From: Minisyncoccota bacterium
Lineage (GTDB): Bacteria > Patescibacteriota > Minisyncoccia > Minisyncoccales > PEYH01
Direction of reading: 5' to 3'
NCBI GenBank assembly: GCA_028713795.1
Contig: JAQTNP010000025.1
Location: forward strand, 1 to 8,523
Length of the DNA stretch: 8,523 nt
The position numbers and the translations under genes are program-made. The notes under the pieces were generated by a model that saw only the letters and a program-made list of their open reading frames with translations, was not told the DNA's origin and searched no databases. Below, piece by piece: positions 1 to 5,502 of this stretch (the first letter of the stretch is position 1; every line of letters begins with the position of its first letter).

Positions 1-461
1 ATCGCATCTACTTGCTCTCCGCTGGAGAATAAATATTGTCTTTGGTACAATTCTTTGGGAAAATATTGCCCGAGAATATGCTCCAAAGTAGCTTCTCCCC
101 ATTGCCCTCTTAATTTGGGAGCCTTAAAGAATTCCTGAAATGTTGATATTTCTTTGGCAATATTGCTTAACTCCTCTACCCCCTGCTTTAGCTGTGTAGT
201 TTCTTTTACTACTGAAACCATCTGGGAATTCATTGCATTAGAGCTTTTATCAAATCCGCTCCTTATCTCTGTTAATTTCCCATCAACAGTTCCTTTTAAT
301 TCATTCATTAAGTCCCCCATTCTTCTTTCAAGGCTTAATAGGGCTTCATTTTGTTTTTGATCTGTTTTGTTTTTAGAAAGGAACTTTACAAGAAAAAAAA
401 CAGCTATAGGGCTGGTTAATGCAACCAACGCAATGATTAGAATTAACACTAAATCTGCCAT
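1..461 (-). CDS. rmuC: RmuC family DNA recombination protein, N-terminal part (3' end outside window)
   Basis: The frame is open from an ATG at 461 to the left edge, giving 153 residues of the N-terminus. Residues about 4-27 are a hydrophobic membrane segment. A hydrophilic, probably coiled-coil stretch follows (about 30-105), then the RmuC-type motif around residues 113-135, reading FFKAPKLRGQWGEATLEHIL. This RGxWGE block opens the RmuC nuclease-like domain. RmuC proteins are membrane-anchored or coiled-coil proteins with a PD-(D/E)XK-like fold and limit DNA rearrangement; the exact biochemical role is poorly defined. The catalytic part lies outside the window and cannot be checked. The start is chosen because it directly precedes the membrane segment. 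There is no Shine-Dalgarno within 12 bases upstream. It lies 35 bases downstream of ppa on the same strand, so it is probably co-transcribed. A short plus-strand reading frame at 154-360 is a shadow of this gene. Confidence 0.9.
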   Translation of the reverse strand, partial: MADLVLILIIALVALTSPIAVFFLVKFLSKNKTDQKQNEALLSLERRMGDLMNELKGTVDGKLTEIRSGFDKSSNAMNSQMVSVVKETTQLKQGVEELSNIAKEISTFQEFFKAPKLRGQWGEATLEHILGQYFPKELYQRQYLFSSGEQVDA

Positions 462-496
462 ATATGTTGATATATTAACATTTAAAGGATACAGAA

Positions 497-1111
497 TCAA
501 GAGGTTCTCTTTTTCCCTATCTTATCAATAAAGCTTAGAGCTTCCTTATTATTTTTAAAGGAATAAACTTCTCCATTCCTAATTTCTTCCTCGGCCTCTT
601 TGATTGAAGACATAAGATAGGCACTAGGTATTTTCTTAAAAGCCTCTCTCCCCTTTTCTATTAATTCAATAGCCCTTTCTTTTGATTGCCATCCCCTAAT
701 TTCTATGCTGGGATTTTCTAATTCTTTATACAATCCAAAGAAATTAGTTATCCTTTCTAATTCCTTATGATCTAAATCTTCAATTGATTCTATCTTGCTA
801 TCAATATTAACTCCTAATATTTTGTCATCTACTCCATTATCGTCAGACATTTCCATTACTCCGATAGGTCTTGCCTTAACTATTGTTCCGGGAGCTATTC
901 TATTCTCATTAATGACTAAAATATCCAAGCATTCTCCGTCCCCCGCTAAAGTTTCAGGGATAAAGCCATAATCTAAAGGAAAACCCAGTCTAGAATCTAA
1001 AACCTTTTCTAATTTGATAGATTTAGATTCCATATCATATTCATATTTCTTGTTTTCTCCTTTTAGAATTTCAATAAGAACTTCAATAATTTCAGGAAAT
1101 TCTGGTTTCAT
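497..1111 (-). CDS. ppa: Inorganic pyrophosphatase, family I (soluble PPase)
   Basis: 204-residue protein, close to the usual bacterial length (about 170-220). Family I PPases hydrolyse pyrophosphate to two phosphates in the cytoplasm, pulling nucleic acid and tRNA-charging reactions forward. Visible family features: KYEYD at 22-26, YGFIPET at 48-54, the metal-site block DGECLD at 58-63, MSDDNGVDDK at 88-97 and LYKE at 127-130. Aligned by eye to E. coli PPase, D58, D63, D90, D95, K97, Y128 and K129 match its D65, D70, D97, D102, K104, Y141 and K142. Two deviations stand out: the E. coli D67 position is Glu (E60) in DGECLD rather than DGDPxD, and R43 is Lys (K36). The last 60 residues are a charged helical tail. 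The ATG lies 17 bases after the tRNA-Ser CCA end, with no Shine-Dalgarno, so the mRNA probably starts at the tRNA processing site. TGA is the stop. The family call is firm; catalytic competence is less certain because of E60. Confidence 0.9.
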   Translation of the reverse strand: MKPEFPEIIEVLIEILKGENKKYEYDMESKSIKLEKVLDSRLGFPLDYGFIPETLAGDGECLDILVINENRIAPGTIVKARPIGVMEMSDDNGVDDKILGVNIDSKIESIEDLDHKELERITNFFGLYKELENPSIEIRGWQSKERAIELIEKGREAFKKIPSAYLMSSIKEAEEEIRNGEVYSFKNNKEALSFIDKIGKKRTS

Positions 1112-1128
1112 GAATAATTAAAATCAAT

Positions 1129-1216
1129 TGGCGGAAGCGGGAGGATTCGAACCCCCGAGGGTTTTATCCCTACTGGTTTTCAAAACCAGCGCGATCAGCC
1201 ACTCTGCCACGCTTCC
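1129..1216 (-). tRNA. tRNA-Ser (anticodon UGA)
   Basis: The minus strand folds into a class II tRNA. The 7-bp acceptor stem pairs GGAAGCG with CGCTTCC. The anticodon arm is CTGGT-TTTGAAA-ACCAG with anticodon TGA at 1182-1180. There is a long variable arm (GGG-ATAAAA-CCC) and a T-arm with loop TTCGAAT. The long variable arm agrees with serine identity. Discriminator G and a genome-encoded CCA follow (CCA at 1131-1129). It reads UCA codons. It sits 7 bases after tRNA-Glu and 17 bases before ppa, all in one direction. Confidence 0.97.
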
Positions 1217-1223
1217 AGTTGTG

Positions 1224-1295
1224 CGGCCCCAACCGGAATCGAACCGGTGTTACAGCGCTGAGAACGCTATGTCCTAACCGCTAGACGATGGGGCC
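1224..1295 (-). tRNA. tRNA-Glu (anticodon CUC)
   Basis: Class I tRNA on the minus strand. The acceptor stem pairs GGCCCCA with TGGGGCC, the D-arm begins GTCTAG as in typical tRNA-Glu, and the anticodon loop is TTCTCAG with anticodon CTC at 1262-1260. The T-arm is ACCGG-TTCGATT-CCGGT. The discriminator is G and CCA is not encoded, unlike the adjacent tRNA-Ser, so it must be added after transcription. It reads GAG codons; a UUC isoacceptor is presumably encoded elsewhere. It is the first gene of the leftward unit tRNA-Glu, tRNA-Ser, ppa, rmuC. Confidence 0.96.
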
Positions 1296-1308
1296 GCTAA
1301 TACCTCAT

Positions 1309-1337
1309 ATATTAACATAACAAAAGGGTCTTGCCAA
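1309..1337 (-). promoter_or_regulatory. Candidate sigma70-type promoter for the tRNA-Glu/tRNA-Ser/ppa/rmuC unit
   Basis: On the minus strand, TTGGCA (1337-1332) is followed after exactly 17 bases by TAATAT (1314-1309). The predicted start near 1302 lies about 7 bases upstream of the tRNA-Glu 5' end. The -35 box matches TTGACA at 4 or 5 positions depending on register; the -10 matches TATAAT at 4 of 6. It overlaps the -35 box of the divergent promoter. Pattern-based only. Confidence 0.5.
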
Positions 1338-1358
1338 TTATTAAATTAAGGATAGAAT
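1331..1358 (+). promoter_or_regulatory. Candidate sigma70-type promoter for the CDP-alcohol phosphatidyltransferase gene
   Basis: TTGCCA (1331-1336), a 16-base spacer, then TAGAAT (1353-1358). Both hexamers are close to consensus. The predicted start near 1365 gives a 20-base leader containing the ribosome site at 1374-1381. Its -35 box overlaps the -35 of the leftward tRNA promoter, so the two may compete. Confidence 0.55.
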
Positions 1359-1373
1359 AGCAGAAGACACAAA

Positions 1374-1381
1374 AGGAGGTG
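1374..1381 (+). promoter_or_regulatory. Strong Shine-Dalgarno (AGGAGGTG) for the phosphatidyltransferase
   Basis: AGGAGGTG, a near-complete match to the 16S anti-Shine-Dalgarno, ends 4 bases before the ATG at 1386 and fixes that start. It stands out because ppa, rmuC, mraZ, ftsL and ftsI have no comparable site at the normal distance. Confidence 0.85.
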
Positions 1382-1385
1382 TCCA

Positions 1386-2006
1386 ATGTTGGCAATCCCT
1401 AGTTCTTTCACTCTTCTTCGCCTTCTGTTGGTTGGTTGGGCAGCTGCCATCTTGATCATTCATGGCATGTGGTCTCCGATTCATCCAGTCAGATTTGCAG
1501 CAGCAATTCTCATCCTTGCTGCTCTGACTGATGCAATCGATGGATACCTTGCCAGAAAACTCAGAGTACCAACCACTCTGGGAGGTTACTTCGACCACCT
1601 TGTAGATCTTTCTCTGACAGGAGTCCTTCTGTATCAGGGATACATGATGCTTAACCAAGACATCATGAAGATCTACATCTTGTTCCAGGTTCTGACCATG
1701 ACGATCGGCTTTTACCAGTTCCAGGTGAAAAACGATACCTGTTGGCCGAATCTGTACGGTAAGGTCTCCTACGTGATTTTCATCTTCGGAATCTGCGTAG
1801 CCATGGTTTTGGCTGGAACTGCCCAAGAGGAGGCAGCTGTCAAATCTGCCAATGTCATCCTGGTGATGTCCATCATGCTCAGAATCCTCGCCTTTCTGAG
1901 CTACTGGAAGTATCTTGAGCAGCATGATTTCTTCTGGCGCGGAGAAGCAGACCAGAAGATGGCCAAGGAAAAACAGAAAAAGGAGGAAGAGCAACGACCT
2001 GTCTAG
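1386..2006 (+). CDS. CDP-alcohol phosphatidyltransferase family membrane protein
   Basis: 206-residue integral membrane enzyme. The family signature D-x2-DG-x2-AR-x8-G-x3-D-x3-D is complete: D49, D52, G53, A56, R57, G66, D70 and D74. These residues bind the metal ions and CDP-alcohol substrate. The family transfers a phosphatidyl group from CDP-diacylglycerol (or a related CDP-alcohol) to an alcohol in phospholipid synthesis. The start fits the family N-terminus (IPSSFTLLRLLLV, like the usual NxxTxxR entry). Several hydrophobic segments follow (about 10-28, 36-48, 72-90, 93-110, 125-143, 150-170), then a hydrophilic Lys/Glu-rich tail (about 180-206). The acceptor is not evident; PgsA-like, inositol-phosphate or other subclasses are possible, so no symbol is given. 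It is transcribed against its neighbours, has a strong Shine-Dalgarno, and is GC-richer (a sampled 60-base stretch is 48% GC against 38% in ftsI) with ATC/CTT/CTG-rich codons. That suggests a separate origin. Long minus-strand frames across it are shadows. Confidence 0.88.
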   Translation: MLAIPSSFTLLRLLLVGWAAAILIIHGMWSPIHPVRFAAAILILAALTDAIDGYLARKLRVPTTLGGYFDHLVDLSLTGVLLYQGYMMLNQDIMKIYILFQVLTMTIGFYQFQVKNDTCWPNLYGKVSYVIFIFGICVAMVLAGTAQEEAAVKSANVILVMSIMLRILAFLSYWKYLEQHDFFWRGEADQKMAKEKQKKEEEQRPV

Positions 2007-2017
2007 CACAGGTCGTT
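1993..2017. terminator. Hairpin terminator shared by convergent genes
   Basis: A 9-bp perfect stem, AACGACCTG (1993-2001) with CAGGTCGTT (2009-2017), has a 7-base loop containing the TAG stop codon of the phosphatidyltransferase (2004-2006). Only 17 bases separate that stop from the ftsI stop on the other strand, so one hairpin probably serves both. The T-tract is short on the plus side (TTT). On the minus side a pyrimidine-rich run follows. Confidence 0.65.
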
Positions 2018-2023
2018 TGCCAT

Positions 2024-3724
2024 TTACTTTTCTTCAATTTCCTCATAATCAGGAGGAACTTTGTAATAATTGAGAATATATTGGGCCAGTTTTCCAAATA
2101 TGGGGGCAGCAGAATATTCTGCAGTAGAAGTATTGGGATTATCTAATTTAACCAGCATTAGGAATTTTGGCTCAAAAGCAGGATAGAAACCGATAAAGCT
2201 CTGCCATGTTTTTTCACTATACCCTGCCTTGCTAATTCCTAAGCTAGTAAATGGAATCTGCGAAGTTCCTGTTTTTCCAGCAACATAGTAGCCGGGTACC
2301 TTTGCTTTTTTTCCATATCCGCTTTCAGTAACCTGAACAAGCATTTTAGTTAATTGATTTAAAGTATCTTTTGAGATAACCCCTTGTTTTAATACCTTGG
2401 TTTCTGTTTTTGTAATCTTTGCCCCCTCTTTTACAGAATCAACAATATGCAAATTAATTAATTTTCCGCCATTGGCTAAGACAGAAAAAGCCCTTACTAA
2501 ATTAACAGGAGTCATATCAATTCCCTGTCCAAATGCCGCAGTAGCGAAATTAACATCTCTGCCAGATTTTAAAACTGTGTTTTTTGAATATGACTCTCCT
2601 GGCAATTCAATATTTGTTTTTTCAAATACTCCAAATTTCTCAAGATACTTAAGAAATGTTTTGTTTCCAATTTTGCTTTCAGCAAATACGGCCCCTGTAT
2701 TGATTGATTTTTCCAAAACCTGAGTCATATTAACTACGCCAAATACCTTTCCGTGAAAATTAGATAATTTTCTGCCATTGATAGTTACAGATCCTTTATC
2801 CTCATATGTTGTTTCTTCTGTAATTACCTTTTCATTTAAGGCACTAGCCATGGTAATGGCTTTAAACATTGAACCAGGTTCAAAAAGATCCTGGACTGCC
2901 CCATTTTTTAAGGTTTGAAGATTTGATTCTCCGTATTTATTAGGATTGAAGAACGGATATTCTGCCATAGCCAGAATTCTTCCGGTATTAGGGTCTAAGA
3001 CAATGATCTGGCCTCCTTCAATTTCATATTCTTCTTTGGCCTGAGCAAGCAGGCCTTCTGCTTGCAATTGTATATTTTTATCTATTGTCAGATATACATC
3101 GCATCCCTTTTCGATGGAGCTACTTTCTTCTAAAGAATACCCATAGGGGCTTATTTTTCTTCTCAGCCATTCTTTATCGTCAATCAGGCAGTAATTATAG
3201 TATTTCTCTATCCCGTATTCTCCCTTAAAATCCTGGTTTACGAATCCCAAGACATCGCTGGCTAATTCCTGATATGGGTAATACCTATATTTTTCCAAAG
3301 AGAAATGAATCCCCTTAATATCCATCTTTTTTATCCTATTCATTTCCTCTTCAGACATTTTCTCTTTTAAAAGATAGTAGGAAGAATCATTGTTAAGTTT
3401 TTCCATTAAGATCTCTTTATCAATATCTAAGAAATCAGATAATGAATCTGAAGCTTTAGATATATCTAATATTTCTTTTGGTGAAGCATAACACTTCCAC
3501 CAGTTTTTATTCAAAGCAACCCTAATTGGTTCTTCGGACAATCTGTTTAAAAAAATTTCCCCTCTTTCTTGCTGAGGAGATTCAAAAAATTCCTGTTGCC
3601 CTTTTGCTAAAGCCCTGTATGTCTGGGCATTAAAAATCTGCAGCCAAGCTAATCGTGAAACGATTAGTATGCCTGCAAATACAAAAAATCCTAAAATGAA
3701 ATTAATCCTCCATGATGATTTCAT
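2024..3724 (-). CDS. ftsI: Peptidoglycan D,D-transpeptidase FtsI / PBP2-type class B penicillin-binding protein
   Basis: 566-residue class B PBP that cross-links peptidoglycan outside the membrane, at the septum if it is the true FtsI. An N-terminal membrane anchor (about 8-30) is followed by the PBP dimerisation region with the ERGEI motif (53-57) and the RYYPYQELASDVLGFV block (147-162). The transpeptidase domain has all three active-site motifs: SMFK (S285, K288; S285 is the acylated serine), SIN (340-342) and KTG (484-486). No C-terminal PASTA repeats are present. The protein ends in an acidic EEIEEK tail. Its ATG overlaps the ftsL stop by 4 bases (ATGA), indicating translational coupling, and position after mraZ-rsmH-ftsL supports FtsI over PBP2 of the elongation machinery. 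No murE/murF follows: the cluster stops here at a convergent gene. Confidence 0.93.
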   Translation of the reverse strand: MKSSWRINFILGFFVFAGILIVSRLAWLQIFNAQTYRALAKGQQEFFESPQQERGEIFLNRLSEEPIRVALNKNWWKCYASPKEILDISKASDSLSDFLDIDKEILMEKLNNDSSYYLLKEKMSEEEMNRIKKMDIKGIHFSLEKYRYYPYQELASDVLGFVNQDFKGEYGIEKYYNYCLIDDKEWLRRKISPYGYSLEESSSIEKGCDVYLTIDKNIQLQAEGLLAQAKEEYEIEGGQIIVLDPNTGRILAMAEYPFFNPNKYGESNLQTLKNGAVQDLFEPGSMFKAITMASALNEKVITEETTYEDKGSVTINGRKLSNFHGKVFGVVNMTQVLEKSINTGAVFAESKIGNKTFLKYLEKFGVFEKTNIELPGESYSKNTVLKSGRDVNFATAAFGQGIDMTPVNLVRAFSVLANGGKLINLHIVDSVKEGAKITKTETKVLKQGVISKDTLNQLTKMLVQVTESGYGKKAKVPGYYVAGKTGTSQIPFTSLGISKAGYSEKTWQSFIGFYPAFEPKFLMLVKLDNPNTSTAEYSAAPIFGKLAQYILNYYKVPPDYEEIEEK

Positions 3725-4029
3725 TTTGCCACAGCAACCCCTTGGGCTACATTCAAATATTCTATCCTATTTATCTTTTCAAGTAAAAGGTTTTCTGCTA
3801 TTTTCGTGGCATTAGGCAAGTATGCCTGTTGAGTAATTTTTACTTCCAAGCCTTCATTATCCTGAGCTATCTTTTTTGTTTCTTTTTGCAGATTAGCAAT
3901 ATTATATGCATTATTGGTAATAGCATTTACCTGGAAAACATATATTAAAGAAAGAATGGCAAGCAAAGGGATTGATATTACCCAAAATCCTCTTAGCTTC
4001 ATTTTTTTAACTGTTATTTTTTTCATCAT
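3721..4029 (-). CDS. ftsL: FtsL-like cell division protein (small bitopic membrane protein)
   Basis: 102-residue protein with a short basic cytoplasmic N-terminus (1-14, seven Lys/Arg), one membrane segment (about 15-37) and an extracytoplasmic helical region with coiled-coil character (about 40-88, with NLQKETKKIAQDNEGLEVKI inside it). This is the FtsL/DivIC architecture. FtsL bridges the divisome and helps activate FtsWI. Sequence identity in this family is low, so the call rests on size, topology and position between rsmH and ftsI. It overlaps both neighbours by 4 bases (ATGA at each junction). Two adjacent ATG codons begin the gene; the first gives the rsmH overlap. Confidence 0.8.
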   Translation of the reverse strand: MMKKITVKKMKLRGFWVISIPLLAILSLIYVFQVNAITNNAYNIANLQKETKKIAQDNEGLEVKITQQAYLPNATKIAENLLLEKINRIEYLNVAQGVAVAK

Positions 4030-4916
4030 ATTTTTATTGCTATTCTTAATTTTGCTGATCTGCTGCGAGGATTTGCTTTCACCTCATTAAATTTTGCTGT
4101 TATTGGTTTTTTGGTGATTATCTTTAATTTCCCTTCCGACTCTTTGTCTTTAAACATTTCCTTAATAATTTTGTCTTCTAGAGAATGAAATGATATCACT
4201 GCTATCCTTCCATTCTTTTCTAATGTCCCTACCCCTTCTTCTATGCCTTTTCTTATCGTTTCCAGTTCATTATTTACTGCCATCCTTAATGCTTGAAATG
4301 TTTTAGTAGCCGGATGAATCTTTCTTCGCTTGTACCACTTGGGAAGATTGTTCATTATTATCGCCAGTAGATCAGATGTTGTTCTTATCGGCCTTACATC
4401 TCTGGCCTTGATAATATTTCTGGCAATTATCTTTGAAAGGTCTTCTTGGGCAAATTCTTTCAATATCTTTTCTATCTGGTCTTCTTTGTAGTAATTGACT
4501 ATCTCAAATGCTGTTAATTGATTCTTTTCAGGATTAAATCTCATATCTAGCGCCTCGTCTTTTCTGAAAGAAAATCCCCTATTGCTCTTTTCAAAGTGCC
4601 AGCTTGATAGTCCTAGATCAAAGAGAATTCCATTTATCCTCAAATCATTTTCTTTAGCTATTTTTGAAAGATTGACATATGAATCATTTACAAGAATCAA
4701 TCTGTCTAATGCTTCCTGATTAAAGCTATTATCTTCTTTGAATGTTTTTATCTCTGCCGGGTCTATCTCTATTCCTATCAATTTTCCATTTGGCCTGATT
4801 CTTTTTAATATATCTGTTGCATGGCCTCCGAACCCGAATGTTGCATCAATGAAGTTTTCATTTGGTTTTGGACTTAAGCCCTCTAATATCTTTTTTTGGA
4901 GTACTGGGGTGTGCAT
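4026..4916 (-). CDS. rsmH: 16S rRNA (cytosine(1402)-N4)-methyltransferase RsmH (MraW)
   Basis: 296 residues, normal for the family (about 300). RsmH uses S-adenosylmethionine to methylate N4 of C1402 in the 16S rRNA decoding centre. Family blocks in order: HTPVL at the start (2-6), the SAM-binding motif DATFGFGGHA (24-33), GIEID (48-52), the DLGLSSWHFEKSNRGFSF block (100-117), ALDMRF (122-127), HPATKTFQALRMAVNNEL (201-218), ISFHSLEDKI (241-250) and the C-terminal NPRSRSAKLR (282-291). No key block is missing. It begins 4 bases after the mraZ stop; a GGAG lies about 16 bases upstream, too far for a typical Shine-Dalgarno, so translation probably depends on coupling to mraZ. It ends in a TGA that overlaps the ftsL start. 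Confidence 0.97.
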   Translation of the reverse strand: MHTPVLQKKILEGLSPKPNENFIDATFGFGGHATDILKRIRPNGKLIGIEIDPAEIKTFKEDNSFNQEALDRLILVNDSYVNLSKIAKENDLRINGILFDLGLSSWHFEKSNRGFSFRKDEALDMRFNPEKNQLTAFEIVNYYKEDQIEKILKEFAQEDLSKIIARNIIKARDVRPIRTTSDLLAIIMNNLPKWYKRRKIHPATKTFQALRMAVNNELETIRKGIEEGVGTLEKNGRIAVISFHSLEDKIIKEMFKDKESEGKLKIITKKPITAKFNEVKANPRSRSAKLRIAIKI

Positions 4917-4920
4917 ATTG

Positions 4921-5352
4921 TTAAATTCCCAACTCCTTCAAACGTTCGGCCATATCATCAAGCTCGCTGGCTGTTTGTTTCTGATATGCTTTCCATCTGG
5001 CCTCATCCCATATTTCAATTCTTTTATCAATGCCGGCAATTACCGTTTTTTTATCTAATTTGGCATGTTCTTTTAAGTGGTCGGGAATTAAAATTCTTCC
5101 TAAAGAATCAATTACTACTTCAGTGGCTCCTGCCAGCATTACCCTGGAAAAACCTCTTGCATCTGCTTGAGATATTGGTAATTTTCCTATCTTTTCTGCT
5201 AAGGCGCTCCATTCTTTTTCAGGAAAAAGCCAAAGGCAGTTATCAAGCCCTTTTGTGATAACTGCCTTCCTGGTCAAAAGCTTCCTAAATTTGGCTGGGA
5301 TAGCCAGTCTTCTTTTGTCGTCTAGATTGTAGGTATATTCGCTGATGAACAT
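4921..5352 (-). CDS. mraZ: Division/cell wall cluster transcriptional regulator MraZ
   Basis: 143 residues, the usual MraZ length. Two AbrB/SpoVT-like DNA-binding halves are visible, with signatures DDKRRLAIPAKFR (11-23) and DSLGRILIPDHLKEHA (82-97). ARGFSRVML (65-73) and IEIWDEARW (112-120) are also typical. MraZ forms a ring-shaped oligomer and represses its own operon by binding repeated GTGG-type boxes upstream. Such an array is present just upstream (5359-5445). It is the first gene of mraZ-rsmH-ftsL-ftsI. The start is set by the conserved N-terminus MFISEYTYNLDDK. There is no Shine-Dalgarno; a TTATCCACA sequence ends 2 bases before the ATG instead. Confidence 0.97.
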   Translation of the reverse strand: MFISEYTYNLDDKRRLAIPAKFRKLLTRKAVITKGLDNCLWLFPEKEWSALAEKIGKLPISQADARGFSRVMLAGATEVVIDSLGRILIPDHLKEHAKLDKKTVIAGIDKRIEIWDEARWKAYQKQTASELDDMAERLKELGI

Positions 5353-5358
5353 AGTTAT

Positions 5359-5445
5359 CCACAGTTAGGGTTAGTTATCCCCACATTTATCCACAATCCA
5401 CCCTAATTCTCCACTATAGTCCACAGATAACTACCAGTCAACCAC
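5359..5445 (-). promoter_or_regulatory. Array of seven GTGG boxes, candidate MraZ operator
   Basis: Reading the minus strand, GTGG occurs seven times in 87 bases (CCAC on the plus strand at 5359, 5381, 5391, 5398, 5411, 5421 and 5442). Most spacings are close to 10 or a multiple of 10 (22, 10, 20 between 5391 and 5411, 10, 21), so six boxes sit on nearly one helix face and 5398 is the odd one. Known MraZ sites in other bacteria are direct GTGG-type repeats with 10-bp period in the mraZ promoter. The match in gene, strand and spacing makes autoregulation likely, but it is inferred. Confidence 0.7.
5413..5441 (-). promoter_or_regulatory. Promoter of the mraZ operon
   Basis: On the minus strand, TTGACT (5441-5436) and TATAGT (5418-5413) are separated by exactly 17 bases. 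Each hexamer matches the sigma70 consensus at 5 of 6 positions, the best promoter in the window. The expected start is near 5406, giving a leader of about 54 bases to the mraZ ATG. GTGG boxes lie upstream, within and downstream of it, which fits repression by MraZ. Confidence 0.75.
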
Positions 5446-5502
5446 TTTAATTGTGGATAACTAAAACAAGCTATTGAAATATTAGAGAGATATGATAAAA
5501 AG

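Larger units (their letters stand above)
5352..5463. repeat. 12-bp inverted repeat with embedded DnaA-box sequences around the mraZ promoter
   Basis: TAGTTATCCACA at 5352-5363 is mirrored exactly by TGTGGATAACTA at 5452-5463. Two inner copies of the same element lie between: TAGTTATCC at 5372-5380 and inverted GATAACTA at 5426-5433. Three perfect DnaA boxes (TTATCCACA) result: 5355-5363, 5387-5395 and, inverted, 5452-5460; TTATCCCCA at 5375-5383 has one mismatch. It could be a DnaA-responsive operator, a symmetrical regulator site, or part of a replication origin. No dnaA gene is in view. Confidence 0.6.

Noticed and set aside
1341..2009. 222-codon minus-strand frame opposite the phosphatidyltransferase
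   Set aside because: It lies antisense to a gene with a complete enzyme signature, promoter and Shine-Dalgarno, and its own product has no recognisable domain.
497..4028. Possible recoding of TGA as in Gracilibacteria
   Set aside because: TGA ends ppa, rsmH and ftsL at the expected protein lengths, and no in-frame TGA interrupts any conserved domain, so the standard bacterial code fits.
5364..5374. Telomere-like GTTAGGGTTAG near mraZ
   Set aside because: Only one and a half units, explained by overlapping operator elements; nothing suggests a linear end.
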